64,000 nt of DNA from Strigamia acuminata. Lineage: Eukaryota; Arthropoda; Chilopoda; Geophilomorpha; Linotaeniidae. The stretch spans positions 11,920,259 to 11,984,258 of the forward strand of contig OX442320.1 in the NCBI GenBank assembly GCA_949358305.1, written 5' to 3'. Both the position numbers and the translations under genes were made by a program. The stretch's first letter is position 1. Each line of letters begins with the position of its first letter. A model generated the notes under the pieces. It saw only the letters and a program-made list of their open reading frames with translations, had not been told where the DNA came from and searched no databases. Below, piece by piece: positions 46,451-57,849 of the stretch.

Positions 46451-47957
46451 TTATTTTTTGCTGGGGTTCATTTGATCGAGAACTTGGCGCAAATAATTCA
46501 AACAGGAAAGGAGGGAAAATCCGAGGAAAAGTCCTACGCTACCACCCACATCGGACACCAATCTGGGGAGGGGATAAGCGAAATATTCGCTAACGATTTG
46601 CTTCGTATTTATCGTGTAAATGATTGCAATGGTGGTGCCAGCTTGTGAAGTTTTGCCAAAATATGTCGTTAAGGGAAATGTGGTGACAGAACATGGGCGT
46701 CTGCAGTTGCTGTTACGTTGTGCGGACAAAAGGTACGAAATTTTGTCTCTCACTTGGTTCACTCGGAACATCGTGTTGCAAAGCGGCTTTGTCGAGTTCA
46801 CAAAAGGCCATCTAAGGTGGATATGGAATTACTTGTATGGTATTGGATATTTATTGATTAAGTATTAATCTGACCTGCATTTTACGTCAGAGGTGTGTAA
46901 TTGGTGGTTAATCCATCGATTAATACACTCGATCTCTTCATTTTCAGTGACGCAGGGGTTTTGACTCGTGTTTAAATATTCAAACTGCAACAGTTGTCAG
47001 TATTTATATACGGAAATCAAAGCGAGTATTGGGTTTGTTTGTTTACTTTTGTCTCTGACAGTTCCAAAACATTGTATGTTTTTTCGTAAATGGCTGATCT
47101 GCCGATAAACAGGAGTTTGGTTGAAGTTGCTTCGTAAAAATCAGCCTGAAATAATCGAATATAATATTGACCGTTTAAGTTCACCTAGGATTGATCTTAC
47201 AAGAAATCTATTAGCATCTGAAGTTAATGGTATATCCAACCAAAACAGCCAGGTTATTCCAACAAAATACCATTGCAGATCTAAAAGAATCAAATATTGT
47301 TTATGATTTGTGTGTGAATTAAACGGAACAGTTACTAACGACCTGATCGTATAACTCGGCACGGACCCGCGATCGTGTTGACTTTCTTGTGTTGTAACCA
47401 GTCTTCGGTTTCACATTTGCTGGAATTAACCGCGTGATGACACTGGAATACCCGCTTGGCTTTAGAGGCTCAAATTGTTACTTGATGTTCGAACTTACTC
47501 TGGCTGATTTGACGATTTCCCCTTTTGTTGTGGGTTCCCACAGGTCTAATAGTGTGATGTTGATTCTGTCGAAAGGGAAATGCTGCCGGTCGGCCCAACT
47601 CAGTGCCCTGCAAGCTGCGTCTTTTGCACAGAGTCGGTCAAATCTTTTGGAAAAGTTGTACGTCGTATCGCGAGTGTATGGGCAAAGCACAAGGCCAGGT
47701 ATTGTGTACTGGCTGAAGCTTTCAATTTTGACATCGCTGCGTACTGGCTGTGCAAGGTACTTGTCGAAGCAAATTGACAGTTGCCAGCCACACAGTGTAG
47801 TGCTCAGCAGCACCGAAACAGTCCACAATAATTTGTGCGCGCCCGAAATGAATCGCGCTTTATTTGCGTACGATTGTCGTGGTTTGATGCCGAGGTGCTT
47901 TGCGCGAGTGTATGGATAAACAACGCTAAGTACTTTTCTTCTACTATAGTTATTCAT
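46451..47957 (-). CDS. DEG/ENaC channel, gene L
   Basis: Exons: 47957-47499, 47442-47343, 47280-47201, 47145-47047, 46984-46875, 46811-46451; 402 aa. It is the duplicate of gene K with identical exon lengths. The differences are scattered substitutions: for example the tail ends QMNPSKK instead of QMDPGKK, E2 shows RVIRSD where K has KFYDQ-type text, and the first exon has RRKVLSVVYP. TM2 is SDVGGSVGLFLGFSLLS. No frameshift or early stop is seen, so both copies appear functional. Confidence 0.9.
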
Positions 47958-48438
47958 TACGGTATATTTGAATATTGAAAAGGTCTACGTGCTGTGAAAA
48001 TGTGCGAGGGTTAAAATTTAAGGTCACGAGTATATGCTGCAGTTGTCTTTTTTTCTGTGTGTCTTGGCTCTAGATTGGAAATATTGGAAAAAAAAATATT
48101 TTGAAATTTAGTTTGCATTACGAGGTTTAGCCAAAAACCAATATTAATCTATTCCCACTGTAATTTAAAATACAAATGAATAGTCATGACTGTACGGATG
48201 AATTTTTTCTAGTTTTGTTTACCTTCATGTTGGTTATGGTATAAGAGCGTTCTTACCTCTGTGAGATGAATTTGACGAATTCCCGTACCAACTATCTCTC
48301 ACAAGAAGGCAATGTTTGTGAGTTTCCGTAGATATAAATGAATTGCTTATAGCCGTTGATCCACTCCTCCGAAATAAATGTTTAATGCGTCGTTATCGTT
48401 AGTATTGAAAGAATATAATGATGATGGTTATAATTGAT
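47958..48438. other. 5' flank of gene L
   Basis: Apart from extra sequence at 47982-48135 it matches the gene K flank. TTCTTACCTCTGTGA at about 48250 is a minus-strand donor-like site shared with block 1, so an upstream exon may exist in both. Confidence 0.4.
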
Positions 48439-48983
48439 TGTGACATGGTTGCAGGTCTTATATAATATTAATGTTAATTATTGGTTTTTATGTTATTTTT
48501 ATAAAGTGTTATAATATGATAAGAGCAAACCTGAGAGGAATGTAACAAGATGAGTGTAATTGAAATATTGTATTGTATTGTTCCAATTTTAAAAGAGTCA
48601 TGATGATTCAGGAGTGAGTCAGAAGAAGAACTGTTATCAACTGTTTAAAAAGAGAAACACTTTTCTTGTGCTGCGACTTGCACAGATTTCGTTCCCTTGT
48701 GCTGCTCTCCAAATGTGAACCAAATGTGAACCATAGTGTTGGTGCCGTTTGTAATGGAACACCTTAGTGAGACGTGATATCGTTGGACTGTCCACACCAT
48801 CTTCAAGAACTTCGGACAAAAAGTACCTTAAGTAGAACTTTTGTGTCATTGAGTGAGATACGTTTTTGTTGCTCTTTTCATATGCTTCTTTTTTATATTG
48901 TTAACTTGTGTTTAATTAAATAACTTGTTTTTATTACATGAGTTTTATGTTAATAACAACGGTTTTGGAAACTCGGCACCACA
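48439..48983. mobile_element. Possible solo LTR
   Basis: This 545-bp insertion is absent from the paralogous block 1. It begins TGTGACATGG and ends GGCACCACA, giving TG...CA termini with a TGTG/CACA inversion, and TGAT flanks both sides. Those are the marks of a solo long terminal repeat. No retroelement protein or internal region is present, so the family is unknown. Confidence 0.55.
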
Positions 48984-49172
48984 TGATTCGGGTCCATACT
49001 GTGCGAAGATATTCGCAGCTATGTGTTGAGTAATTAGTTTTAACATGATTGAAATTAGGGGAGCTCAAATGTATTTACACATGTATATATTTTTTTATAC
49101 TGTTTAATTTGCTTGTACACTAGGATTCGCAAGAGCAGCAAAATGGTTGCTGATATGTGTTGATGTAGTTAG

Positions 49173-50673
49173 TTATTTGAGTATCCCGAGGAGACTATTC
49201 AAACACGAAAGGAGGGAAATGCCGAGAAAAAGTCCAATGCTGCCGCCGACTTCCGCGATCAGACTCGAGAACGGATAGGCAAAATATTCGCTAACAATCA
49301 CTCTCGTGTTGGATTTGAGCGTCAAACTGATTACGGTCTTGTGGGTTCCAACGGCATTAACTCCGTTGATTCTTGTCAAAGAAAAGGTGGTGGCACGGCA
49401 CAGTCGTTTGCAGACTTCGGTGTTTTCCCATGAAAATAAGAGTTTTATTAGTTTACTTTGTAACTCGTTCACTTGAAACATGGAGTTGCATAGTGGCAAT
49501 GCGCTCGAGTTGATTAGCGGCCATCTAAGTTTGAAGATGTATTAGTTTGAGACTGTCAGTGTCACCTGAAGTTCATCTAACCTGCATTTGATGTCGGGGC
49601 TGTGTAATTGTGGCGTAAACCATTGGTTAGTGCATTGGTATAACTCTTCTTCCGTCGAGCAAGGATTTCTAGTCGTGTTTAGATATTCGAACTAATATGA
49701 AAAAGAAATTGGAACTAACTACGGTGTTGATAGAAAATTGAATTTTTGTTAGTTTACTGTAGTCGCTGACACTTCCAAGTCGTTGTACGAGTCGTTGGTA
49801 ATAAATGCCTGGCTAATGAACATTAAATTGGGCGAAGTGGATGTGAACACACCGACCTGAGAAGACGAGATAGAGTGGTTTTTAATTGACGGTGGTTTCA
49901 CTGTTGGTTCGGTCTTACCGAGAAAGCTTCGACCGGCAAGTCTGAAATATTTGTCACTTCGATCCAATACACCCAACTTTTACCGACAAAATGCCATAGC
50001 ACATCTGACGGAAACCAAAAAGTGTAGACATAATACAACTGTAGAGGTAATTGACAAATAATACCTGTCTGGAACGTATGACACGGACCGGCGATTGTGT
50101 CAACGAGACCGCGTTGTATCCAATCTGTGGAGTTGCATTTAGTCCAATTGATGGCTAAACCGCACTAAAATAGCAAATTTTGAATTAGATGAGCGATTGA
50201 ATTCTATTTCAACACTGACTCACCTGGTTATCCGTGGAGACAGTCATGTTTGTCTTTGGGTGCCACAAATCTAGAAGAGAGATGCCTAACTCGTCAAAAG
50301 TCATGCGTTCTCGTTGATGTTCGCTCAGTGATGTGCACTTATCATGTTGTTGGCAATGTGCGTCGAATTGTGCTGTGAAGTCGTAAGTGATTTGGTAGGT
50401 GGCTGGACAAAGCGTGAGGCCGGGTAACGTGTAGTTGCTGAACCCTTCTACTCTGACGGTTGTCCCAATCGGCTGTTGGAAGTACTTTTGCAAGCAAATC
50501 GCCAGTTGCCATGTGCACAGTGCGACGCTTGCTAGAACCGACGTGATCCATAATGTTTTCTTGAGTAAAGTGCGCTGAGGTTTGGTGCTCGGCTTTGCTC
50601 TTAAATGCGGAATAACACGGACTTGCTTGACTTGTTTTTGACAGTGCGTTATTTTGTTTCGTCCGCCGTACAT
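49173..50673 (-). CDS. DEG/ENaC channel, gene M
   Basis: Exons: 50673-50224, 50164-50065, 50004-49919, 49856-49758, 49691-49582, 49524-49173; 398 aa. The N-terminus MYGGRNKITHCQKQVKQVR leads to TM1 WITSVLASVALCTWQLAICLQKYF and YTLPGLTLCPAT. E1 ends in GISLLDLWHPKTNM. TM2 is AEVGGSIGLFLGISLLS (filter GIS); the protein stops soon after TM2 at NSLLGILK, the shortest tail in the array. The E2 exon starts CGLAINWTKC where relatives have CRYAVNSTKC. M is related to P and R through the last exon (RLCRATTFSLTRINGVNA). Confidence 0.9.
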
Positions 50674-51024
50674 TTTCTAATTGGGCGGAAAACGTGCGAA
50701 TGTAACTGCTCACGGTGAGAACGTGTTTGGACCCGTGTGTTTTTGACACACTCATCAAAAAAAAAAAAAAAAAAAAGTGTTGGTCGAAGACGAACTGTCC
50801 GCAACCGGTCATTTGTTCGATTGTCGTGGGCTCTTAAGAAAATTGCTTTCTTTAAATATTTATGGACTCCACTCGGTGTAATTGAGAATGTTTGGACGAT
50901 TTGACAGCTAAAAGGTTAAAGACTGTGTTTATGCGTCGTAAAAGAGAAATGGTTATCGTTTAATGTGCAGCGGAAATTGGCTTCGTTTATTTCGTACGGT
51001 TGGGAGTGAGGATTGGAAAGCAGA
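50674..51024. other. Spacer between M and N
   Basis: A poly(A) run of about 20 at 50757-50776 stands out. No gene. Confidence 0.4.
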
Positions 51025-52560
51025 TTATTTGAAAATCGGTTTAATTTTGGCGGAGAATGAATGGAGAAATTTGTGAAAGAATTCGAAGCAAGAGAGGAGG
51101 GAAATGCCGAGGAAGAGGCCGATGCTGCCGCCGACGTCGGACACCAAACTCGAGAGCGGATAAGTGAAATATTCCGAAACGATTTGTCTCGTGTTGGACT
51201 TCAAGGTGATGCTGATGAACGTTCCGTTGTCCGCATCTTCGGCAATTCGCGTCAAGGAGTAGGTGGTGGCGGAACACGATTTGACGCAGTGGTCCGCGAG
51301 CTTTTCATGAGACAATTGCAGGGAGATCGAGCGATTTTGCAGTTGGTTCACTCGGAACATTGTGTTGCAAAACGGCAACGACGAGTTCATATAAGGCAAC
51401 CTAACAAAACAATTTTAATTTTTAATTTTTGTTTATTCTTTCATTCTTCTGACCTGCATTGGATGTCGGCGATTTGTGACTTTTCCATGACCCATTTTTG
51501 GGTGCACAGAAATAGTTGGCGTTTCGTGCTGCACGGATGTCGAGTCGTGTTTAGGTATCTAAACTAATTTCGAAGGAGAAGGTGAATAAGAAAGAAAAGA
51601 ATAAGAATTGAATTTTCGGTTTGGTTACTTCAGTGATGGCTAAATCCAAATCGTTGTAGGAGTGGCGCTGAATGAAGGCTTTGCTGATGAAGAGCAGTTC
51701 CGGCGCTGAAGAAGTGAAGAGATCGGCCTGCAAACGACCATTTTTGTTGATTTTGTCGTTCGTTTTTGTTTATTTTGTTTCGGGTGCTCGTCTTACCAAG
51801 AAAGCTCTACGTGGCAAGCTCCAAGTGTCTTCCAGTTGGATGTAAAACACCCAGGTTCGCCCAACGTAATGCCAATTGAGAGCTAAGAAAAAAATGAAAC
51901 GCGTACAAGTTATTGATGGAATGAAATGTGAATTGAAATTGAAATGTCACTTGTTTTGAACGCGTGGCACGGGCCGGCAATCGTGTCGACACGACGGTAC
52001 TCGATCGAATTGTTGGGGTGACAACGCGATGAATTGATAGCGAATAAACACTGAAAGATCGTGAAACTCGAATTGCATTTGGTTTATTTGTACTTTGGTA
52101 GCAACTAACGTACATTGGCCTTCATGTGGAACGTTGTGCTTGTTTTCGGTCGCCAGATGTCCAACAGCGTGATGCCCATCTCGTCAAACGAAAGATGTTG
52201 GCGGTCGCGTCGACTGAGTGATTTGCACTTTGCATGTTTTGCGCAGAGTTTGGCGAATTGCTGGTCAAAGTCGTAGGCCAGTCTGTAAGTGAATGGACAG
52301 AGCGTGAGGCCGGGCAACGTGTAATTGTCGAACTTGTTGACCCTCGTGTGAGTGCCAACCGGCTGGTCCAAGTATTTTTCGACGCAGATTGCCAGTTGCC
52401 AAGTGCAAAGTGCGCTGCTCACCAGCACCGATGTGATCCACAGTGCTGCGTGCATGTGCGAAATTTGTTGCTTCTTTTCAGCGAGTACACCGTAGGCTTT
52501 GTGCCTTTTCCTCGGATGGTTTACCCGAATAAATGCCACTTTTCTTTGTCGACGGTACAT
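51025..52560 (-). CDS. DEG/ENaC channel, gene N
   Basis: Exons: 52560-52114, 52050-51951, 51882-51797, 51727-51629, 51563-51454, 51400-51025; 405 aa. MYRRQRKVAFIRVNHPRKRH is a basic N-terminus. TM1 is WITSVLVSSALCTWQLAICVEKYL, then YTLPGLTLCPFT. E4 reads FRYLNTTRHPCSTKRQLFLC, more divergent than the FEYLNTTRNPC norm. The last exon has CVKSCSATTYSL and SDVGGSIGLFLGISLLS (filter GIS), tail FFHKFLHSFSAKIKPIFK. Base composition is more GC-rich than its neighbours, perhaps reflecting age or conversion history. It is intact. Confidence 0.9.
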
Positions 52561-53057
52561 GTTTTCTCGTTGAGCGGAGAGTTCGCCGTCTTATCCGAAT
52601 ACCATTAGAACGGAAATGCGCACTTGCACGTCGGGTTTAATTGGGAGCTGCTTGTTGATTCTCCATTAACGCCGTGTCTCCGTGTTTAAGTTTAATCAGC
52701 TGCCACTCTTTGCTCGTTATCTACATAGTATTTGCTGCGTAGATTCGTTAGAATCTAGTAAATAGTCTAGATCTGTATCGATTCGGAGTGAAAATGTGCG
52801 AGTAATTGGCTAAGGAATAGTTGATTGCAGATTGTAATTGCCGATATCGGGTTGTTGTCGTGTTTTGGTGGTTTAGTGCAGAATAATTTTGCAAATGGTT
52901 TGAAGGGTTTAAACTGCCAGCTGTGGTATTTTTCCTTCTATAGCCTACTTTTTTATTGTATTTTATTAACAGGTTGTTTTTATTTACTGGACAGTTAAAA
53001 CACATTTGATGAGGCGCAACATAAATGAACAATTCATTAAATTTGAAAAAATAAATA

Positions 53058-53099
<42 letters not shown>

Positions 53100-53237
53100 C
53101 AGGTGCAAAGAAGAGCAAAAGAGCTAAATGAAATATTTTAATTTTTAATTTCTGACATTTTTTAATGTAGTGATAGTAATTAGCTTAGTGTGTACACATG
53201 TTTATTTTTGATTGTTTGATTCAAAGAATTGAAATTG
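52561..53237. other. Spacer between N and a relic
   Basis: Contains an (AAT)n microsatellite at 53054-53099. No gene found. Confidence 0.45.
53054..53099. repeat. (AAT)n microsatellite
   Basis: About 14 trinucleotide copies in the spacer right of the relic at 53245. Confidence 0.95.
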
Positions 53238-53244
53238 TCATTTT

Positions 53245-53462
53245 CCCCGAGGTAATTTTGTGAAAAAATTCCAACATGAAAGAGGAAATGCTGCGAAAAG
53301 TCCGCCGACATCAGACACCAAGCTGGACAGGGGAAAAGCAAAATATTTCCTAACGATTTGCTTTGTATTTACAAGTAAGTTTGTGAATACATGAGTCGGA
53401 AAGATGGATGAAGGTCTTGGAAAGATTTGTGATTTCACACTTGCATGTTGTTTTACGAGCAA
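53245..53462 (-). pseudogene. DEG/ENaC last-exon relic
   Basis: The minus strand reads VNTKQIVRKYFAFPLSSLVSDVGG and then FAAFPLSCWNFFTKLP. The pre-TM2 segment is recognisable, but a deletion removes SIGLFLG and the filter. The Cys-rich first half of the exon and all other exons are missing. Confidence 0.8.
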
Positions 53463-53536
53463 ACCGAACTATTGACGAGCATCAAGACAGGTGCAAGCTT
53501 TATTCCTAGTGTCGAACATGAGGAAAAGTTATTTTT

Positions 53537-56500
53537 TCAAAAGAAACGTTGATATATTTTCGGGATAATTTGGCGGAAAAATTGCAAACAAGAAAGTAGG
53601 TTAATGCCGAGGAAGAGTCCAATGCTGCCGCCGACATCAGACACCAAATTGGACAGCACATAAGTGAAATATTCGCTTACAATTTGTTCGGTGTTTGATT
53701 TCAAACTTAGACCGATGAGTGTATAGCTGCCGTAACCAGAAGTAGTCCCTGTTAAGGCGTATGTGGTGGCGGAACACGATTTCATGCAGTAGTTGTTGAT
53801 GTTTGCACGCGACGATTGAATTTCTACGTATCGCCTCTGCAGTTGCTTCACTCGAAACATCGTGTTGCATAATGGCAATGTCGAGTTGATGTACGGCAAT
53901 CTGAGGTGGACAAAGTGGAAGTGATTTCTTGGGACTAGTAAGATACTAAGATCTTGTTACCTGCATTCCATGTGTGTGGTCTGGAGCTGATTGTTTACCC
54001 ACTCCTGCACACACTCGTCGCGTTCTTCTTCCGTAATGCAGCGCTTGCGAGTAGTGTTTAAGTATTCAAACTAATTCCAAATGCAATTGGAAATTAAAAA
54101 TAAGAAGCAAATTGAATTTTTGTTTCTTACCAAGGAGGTGAGAAGGAGATGTAACTCAATAACCACTTCCGCCACAATGCTCACCTTCTGTGAGATGACG
54201 TCACTAAATCTCAAGCCGCCATTTTGCATACAACCTAGTAAACACTACTGTTACGGTGATAACAATTTTTATTGGTTATGTCGAATTTTATCGGTTTTAT
54301 GTCGATTTTTTTTAGTTTTATGTCGATTGTTATTGGTTTTGTATCGATTTTTATTGGTTTTACCGATTTTTATTGGTTTTACCGATTTTTATTGGTGTTC
54401 TCAATTTTTATTGTTTTTTTTTTGTCGATTTTTATTTCTTTTAGTTGCTTTCAGTTGATTTTTTCTTGATTTTAGTTGATTACTTATCGATTTTATTGAT
54501 TTTTAGTTGATTACTAATCGATTTTATTGATTTTTAGTTGATTTTTTATCAATTTTATTGATTTTTGATTGAATTTTTCTTGATTTTAATGATTTTAGTA
54601 ATTAGATAATCAAGTAGAAATCAATAAAATCAATAGATAATCAAGTAGAAATCAATAAAATCGATAAGTAATCAACTAAAATCAATAAACAATCGACTCA
54701 ACGCAACTAAAAGAAATAAAAATCAACAAAAAAAACAATATAAATTGATAAAACCCATAAAAATCGATACGAAAACCAATAAAAAGTGACATTAAACTTA
54801 TAAATATCGATAAAATCAATAAGCAATCGACTCAACGCAACTAAAAGAAATAAAAATCAACAAAAAAAAACAATATGAATTGATAAAACCCATAAAAATC
54901 GATACAAAACCAATAAAAAGCAGGGCTGGACTGGGAACAAATTTATTGCCGGGAAATCTGGGTGTCCGGGCCACAATTAATGAAGTCGGAACAGGTCACA
55001 GCAGGCTGCGACAGACCACAGCGGCCACGGGCCACCGGGAAACTCCCGGTAGCCCGCCGGGCCAGTCCAGCACTGATAAAAAGTGACATTAAACTAATAA
55101 AAATCGATAAAATCAATAAACAATCGACTCAACGCAACTAAAAGAAATAAAAATCAACAAAAAAAAAACAATATAAATTGATAAAACCCATAAAAATCGA
55201 TACAAAACCAATAAAAAGTGACATTAAACTAATAAAAATCGATACAAAACCAATAAAAAGTGACATTAAACTAATAAAAATCGATAAAACCAATAAAAAT
55301 TGATCCAAAACCAATAAAAATCGACTTAAAATCAATGAAAATCAGTTATTTAGTTACTAGGTTGTGTGCAAAATGGCAGTCAAGTATCCCATCATGCAAT
55401 GCACTCGTTGCGCATGCGCATACCAACTAGTCTGCGCATGGAACCCGAGTTTTGTGTGGAGTTACATCTCCTTCTCACCTCCTTGTTCTTACTCGAGTGA
55501 CTGATGAGATTTCCAAATTGTTATAATTATTCTGCAGAATAACTGCTTTGCTAATAAAGAAAAATCCTGGAGCTGTCCTTGCATATAAATCGGCAGAAAA
55601 GAGCATGGTTGGTCGATTGTTGGACGATTTTTGGGTGACATGTGAAATGCGTTTGTTTACGGAAATGGAAAACAACGGAGTCCTTCCAACAAAATACCAG
55701 TGCAAATCTAAGAGTAACTAAAAGTATAATTACGCAATCGAATGGAATGCATGTCAACTTGCTTGTTTTGAAAGTGTGGCATAGACCAAAAGCTGTAGTT
55801 GCATTACCGCGTTGAATCCAACCTTTAGAGCGACATTTTGTTGAATTGACTGAATGTTGACACTGGAATATCAAATTGGTTTTGCCTGATTATTGCTAGT
55901 TAAAGGAGCTGCGACATGAAAATTTTTTTTTGTAATAATTGTAAAAAATGATTACGGTAAGTATTGTTAAACAAAATGTTTCTCAATTTTTCATAATTTA
56001 AATTGTTATAGTTTTACTACAAATTAGAATTAAAAATGCTAAGCCCCGCCTCCTCTGAAAAACTCCAAGAAACCGGAAATGACGTTACAGGCAGGACAGA
56101 TTACAATAGCTGCATACAGAAAAAACCAAAAAATTGGATGTTGCGACTAAAAAATAGAAAGGAATCGTATAATTTTTTGTGTGATTGATGAAGTGGGTTT
56201 TCTGTAATCTTCAGAAAATTTTATACTCATAATAGATTGATTTTTAATTTTTTAAATAGATTTTTAATAAAAATTTAACATGTTTTTTTTCGATTTGTTG
56301 GTTTTATATATTTAATGTTTTAACATACCATTGCGTTTGGTTCGATCGTCATCTTTGTTTTTGGTTCCCACAGATTCAAAAGTGTAATGTTGAGCTCGTT
56401 GAAAGGAAAATTTTCACGCTCTTTGGTGCTCGATTTATTGCACGCCCCATGATGGTTACAAAGTGTGTCGAATTGCTGCTTAAAGTTGTGCGTAGGTGTA

Positions 56501-56876
56501 CAAAGTGCGAGGCCTGGTAGAGTGTGCTGGTCATAAATTTCAACTTTTGTGTTAGTTGAAATTGGCTGTTGGAAGTACCTATCGAAGCAAATTGCCAGTT
56601 GCCACGTGCACAATGAAACGCTCACTATTATCGATGCAATCCACACGGTTGTATGAGTCCGCGCAATGCATTGCTTCTTATTAGCCAGATGCTTAGCTCG
56701 ATGCCTAGCTCGATGCCTTTCGACGCTCGGGTGTTTTCCTAAATATACAATCTGATTACTATGAAACGAAAACTGACACTAAAGGTTTTTAGTTTACCCA
56801 TTTTGAAATCAAAATGGATTCGGCCGTTATGATGTTTGACTCGATAGAGAACTCTCTTTGGTTGTGTACTTTTCAT
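53537..56876 (-). CDS. DEG/ENaC channel, gene O (unusual filter)
   Basis: Exons: 56876-56798, 56738-56329, 55862-55763, 55707-55493, 54070-53961, 53900-53537; 425 aa. A 26-codon first exon (MKSTQPKRVLYRVKHHN and on) joins in phase 1 to KHPSVERHRARHRAKH. TM1 is WIASIIVSVSLCTWQLAICFDRYF, then HTLPGLALCTP. E3a and E3b are one 215-nt exon. The E2 donor is GCAAGT, a GC-AG intron. TM2 reads SDVGGSIGLFLGINLLSCLQ: the filter is G-I-N where all other intact copies have G-x-S. The E3/E4 intron is 1422 bp because it holds a 1355-bp foldback element whose target duplication supplies the donor. The open frame is intact throughout. Confidence 0.87.
54131..55485. mobile_element. Foldback-type transposon in an intron of gene O
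   Basis: It starts CAAGGAGGTGAGAAGGAGAT and ends with the exact complement; the perfect terminal repeat is 27 bp. Further inside, GCCATTTTGCATACAACCTA pairs with a near-complement at about 55360. The middle consists of long inverted arrays of ATCGATTTTTATTGG-like text. TTCTTAC (54124-54130 and 55486-55492) is a 7-bp target duplication. There is no protein-coding capacity. Seven-base duplications and long inverted repeats are seen in Galileo/Foldback-like elements; this assignment is tentative. Confidence 0.85.
54921..55075. mobile_element. hAT-type MITE nested in the foldback element
   Basis: A 155-bp GC-rich element beginning CAGGGCTGGACTGG and ending CCAGTCCAGCACTG, flanked by the 8-bp duplication ATAAAAAG (54913-54920, 55076-55083). 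Eight-base duplications and CA...TG ends are typical of hAT transposons. It contrasts sharply in composition with its AT-rich host. Confidence 0.9.
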
Positions 56877-57849
56877 TTTGTTTAGATATAGAAGAATTTT
56901 CGACTCCAGCGTGTATAATAAATTTTGAAAAGCTCTGGTTAGGTGAATGAATAGCTAATATTTATCCAATTTGAATAGCTTTGTCTAGTTTGTTTCTGCA
57001 CACAATGCTGATTTAACTGTGCTTGTTCAATTGCTGGTTTGTGGTTTAACAATACAGGTAGTAACCAATAGTATCCAGAAAAACACTCTAAAGCTTGTTT
57101 TTTCCAGCAATGGTTTAGTTACTGTGGAGATAACGATTTGACTAACACGTGTATGACCTTGTGCAGTTGATGAGAAGTTGTCCTTAATAGCCTAAAGCAG
57201 AGGCGGGCATCCTATGTCTATTTTTCAATGGTCTAATATTGGCCCAGGCATTTTAATAAAAATGCTCATTGATGAATTTAGGCAAATGCCTCTGGTAATT
57301 ATTAATAGGTCATGGATCTCAAGTGACCGACTTTTGAGCAGTGATTTATTCACTCTACTTGTACTTGTGAAATACTTTCATCTTAATGGTGTAATTGATC
57401 GCTTGATTTATTGAAAGTTAATTGGATTTAGTGATGTTTTGATCACTCGCGTGTTGTTTTTGCTGTCTTGCCAAGAGCCAACCGACAACTGACGAGGGCT
57501 GACGGGGGTGAGCGTGTGTGTGAGCTTTATTTGATCATATGATCAATGTCTTTATTAGTTGCTGTGGAGATAATGATTTCCGCGACTTTGGTCACATTCT
57601 TTTCCGTTGCTTTTTCATTTTTGCCACCAAGTGTTAGTGAAGTGTTGCTCGTCGTCAGAAGTAACAGTTAAATGACAAGCATTTAAAATGTGCATTTCAA
57701 AATAGTTTTGTTTTGACTTTAAATTCAGATGTCTCGGCTTGAAGTGTTGAAAGGTTCAAACACATTTGATGAGGCCGACCTTTCAACAATTCATTTATTA
57801 TTTTGGAAACAAAAATGCTGCTTTTGGAATTGACCAATGGATGTTAGTA
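56877..57849. other. Spacer between O and P with two array motifs
   Basis: GTTACTGTGGAGATAACGAT at about 57119 and GTTGCTGTGGAGATAATGAT at about 57558 are two copies of the recurrent motif; the first is followed by ACACGTGTATGACCTT as at 42028. No gene is present, though the second motif may mark a lost copy. Confidence 0.5.

Larger units (their letters stand above)
45498..49010. repeat. Segmental duplication, copy 2 (contains gene L)
   Basis: Second copy of the block at 42350-44960. Differences include the TIR element at 46084-46250, about 150 bp of extra sequence at 47982-48135, and a 545-bp insertion at 48439-48983. Similarity in introns and flanks shows the duplication is recent or maintained by gene conversion. 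Confidence 0.85.

Noticed and set aside
48637-48849. Minus-strand 70-codon frame
   Set aside because: Lies inside the solo-LTR-like insertion and has no recognisable domain.
51061-51567. Plus-strand frame of 168 codons
   Set aside because: Antisense to the last two exons of gene N, with no homology of its own.
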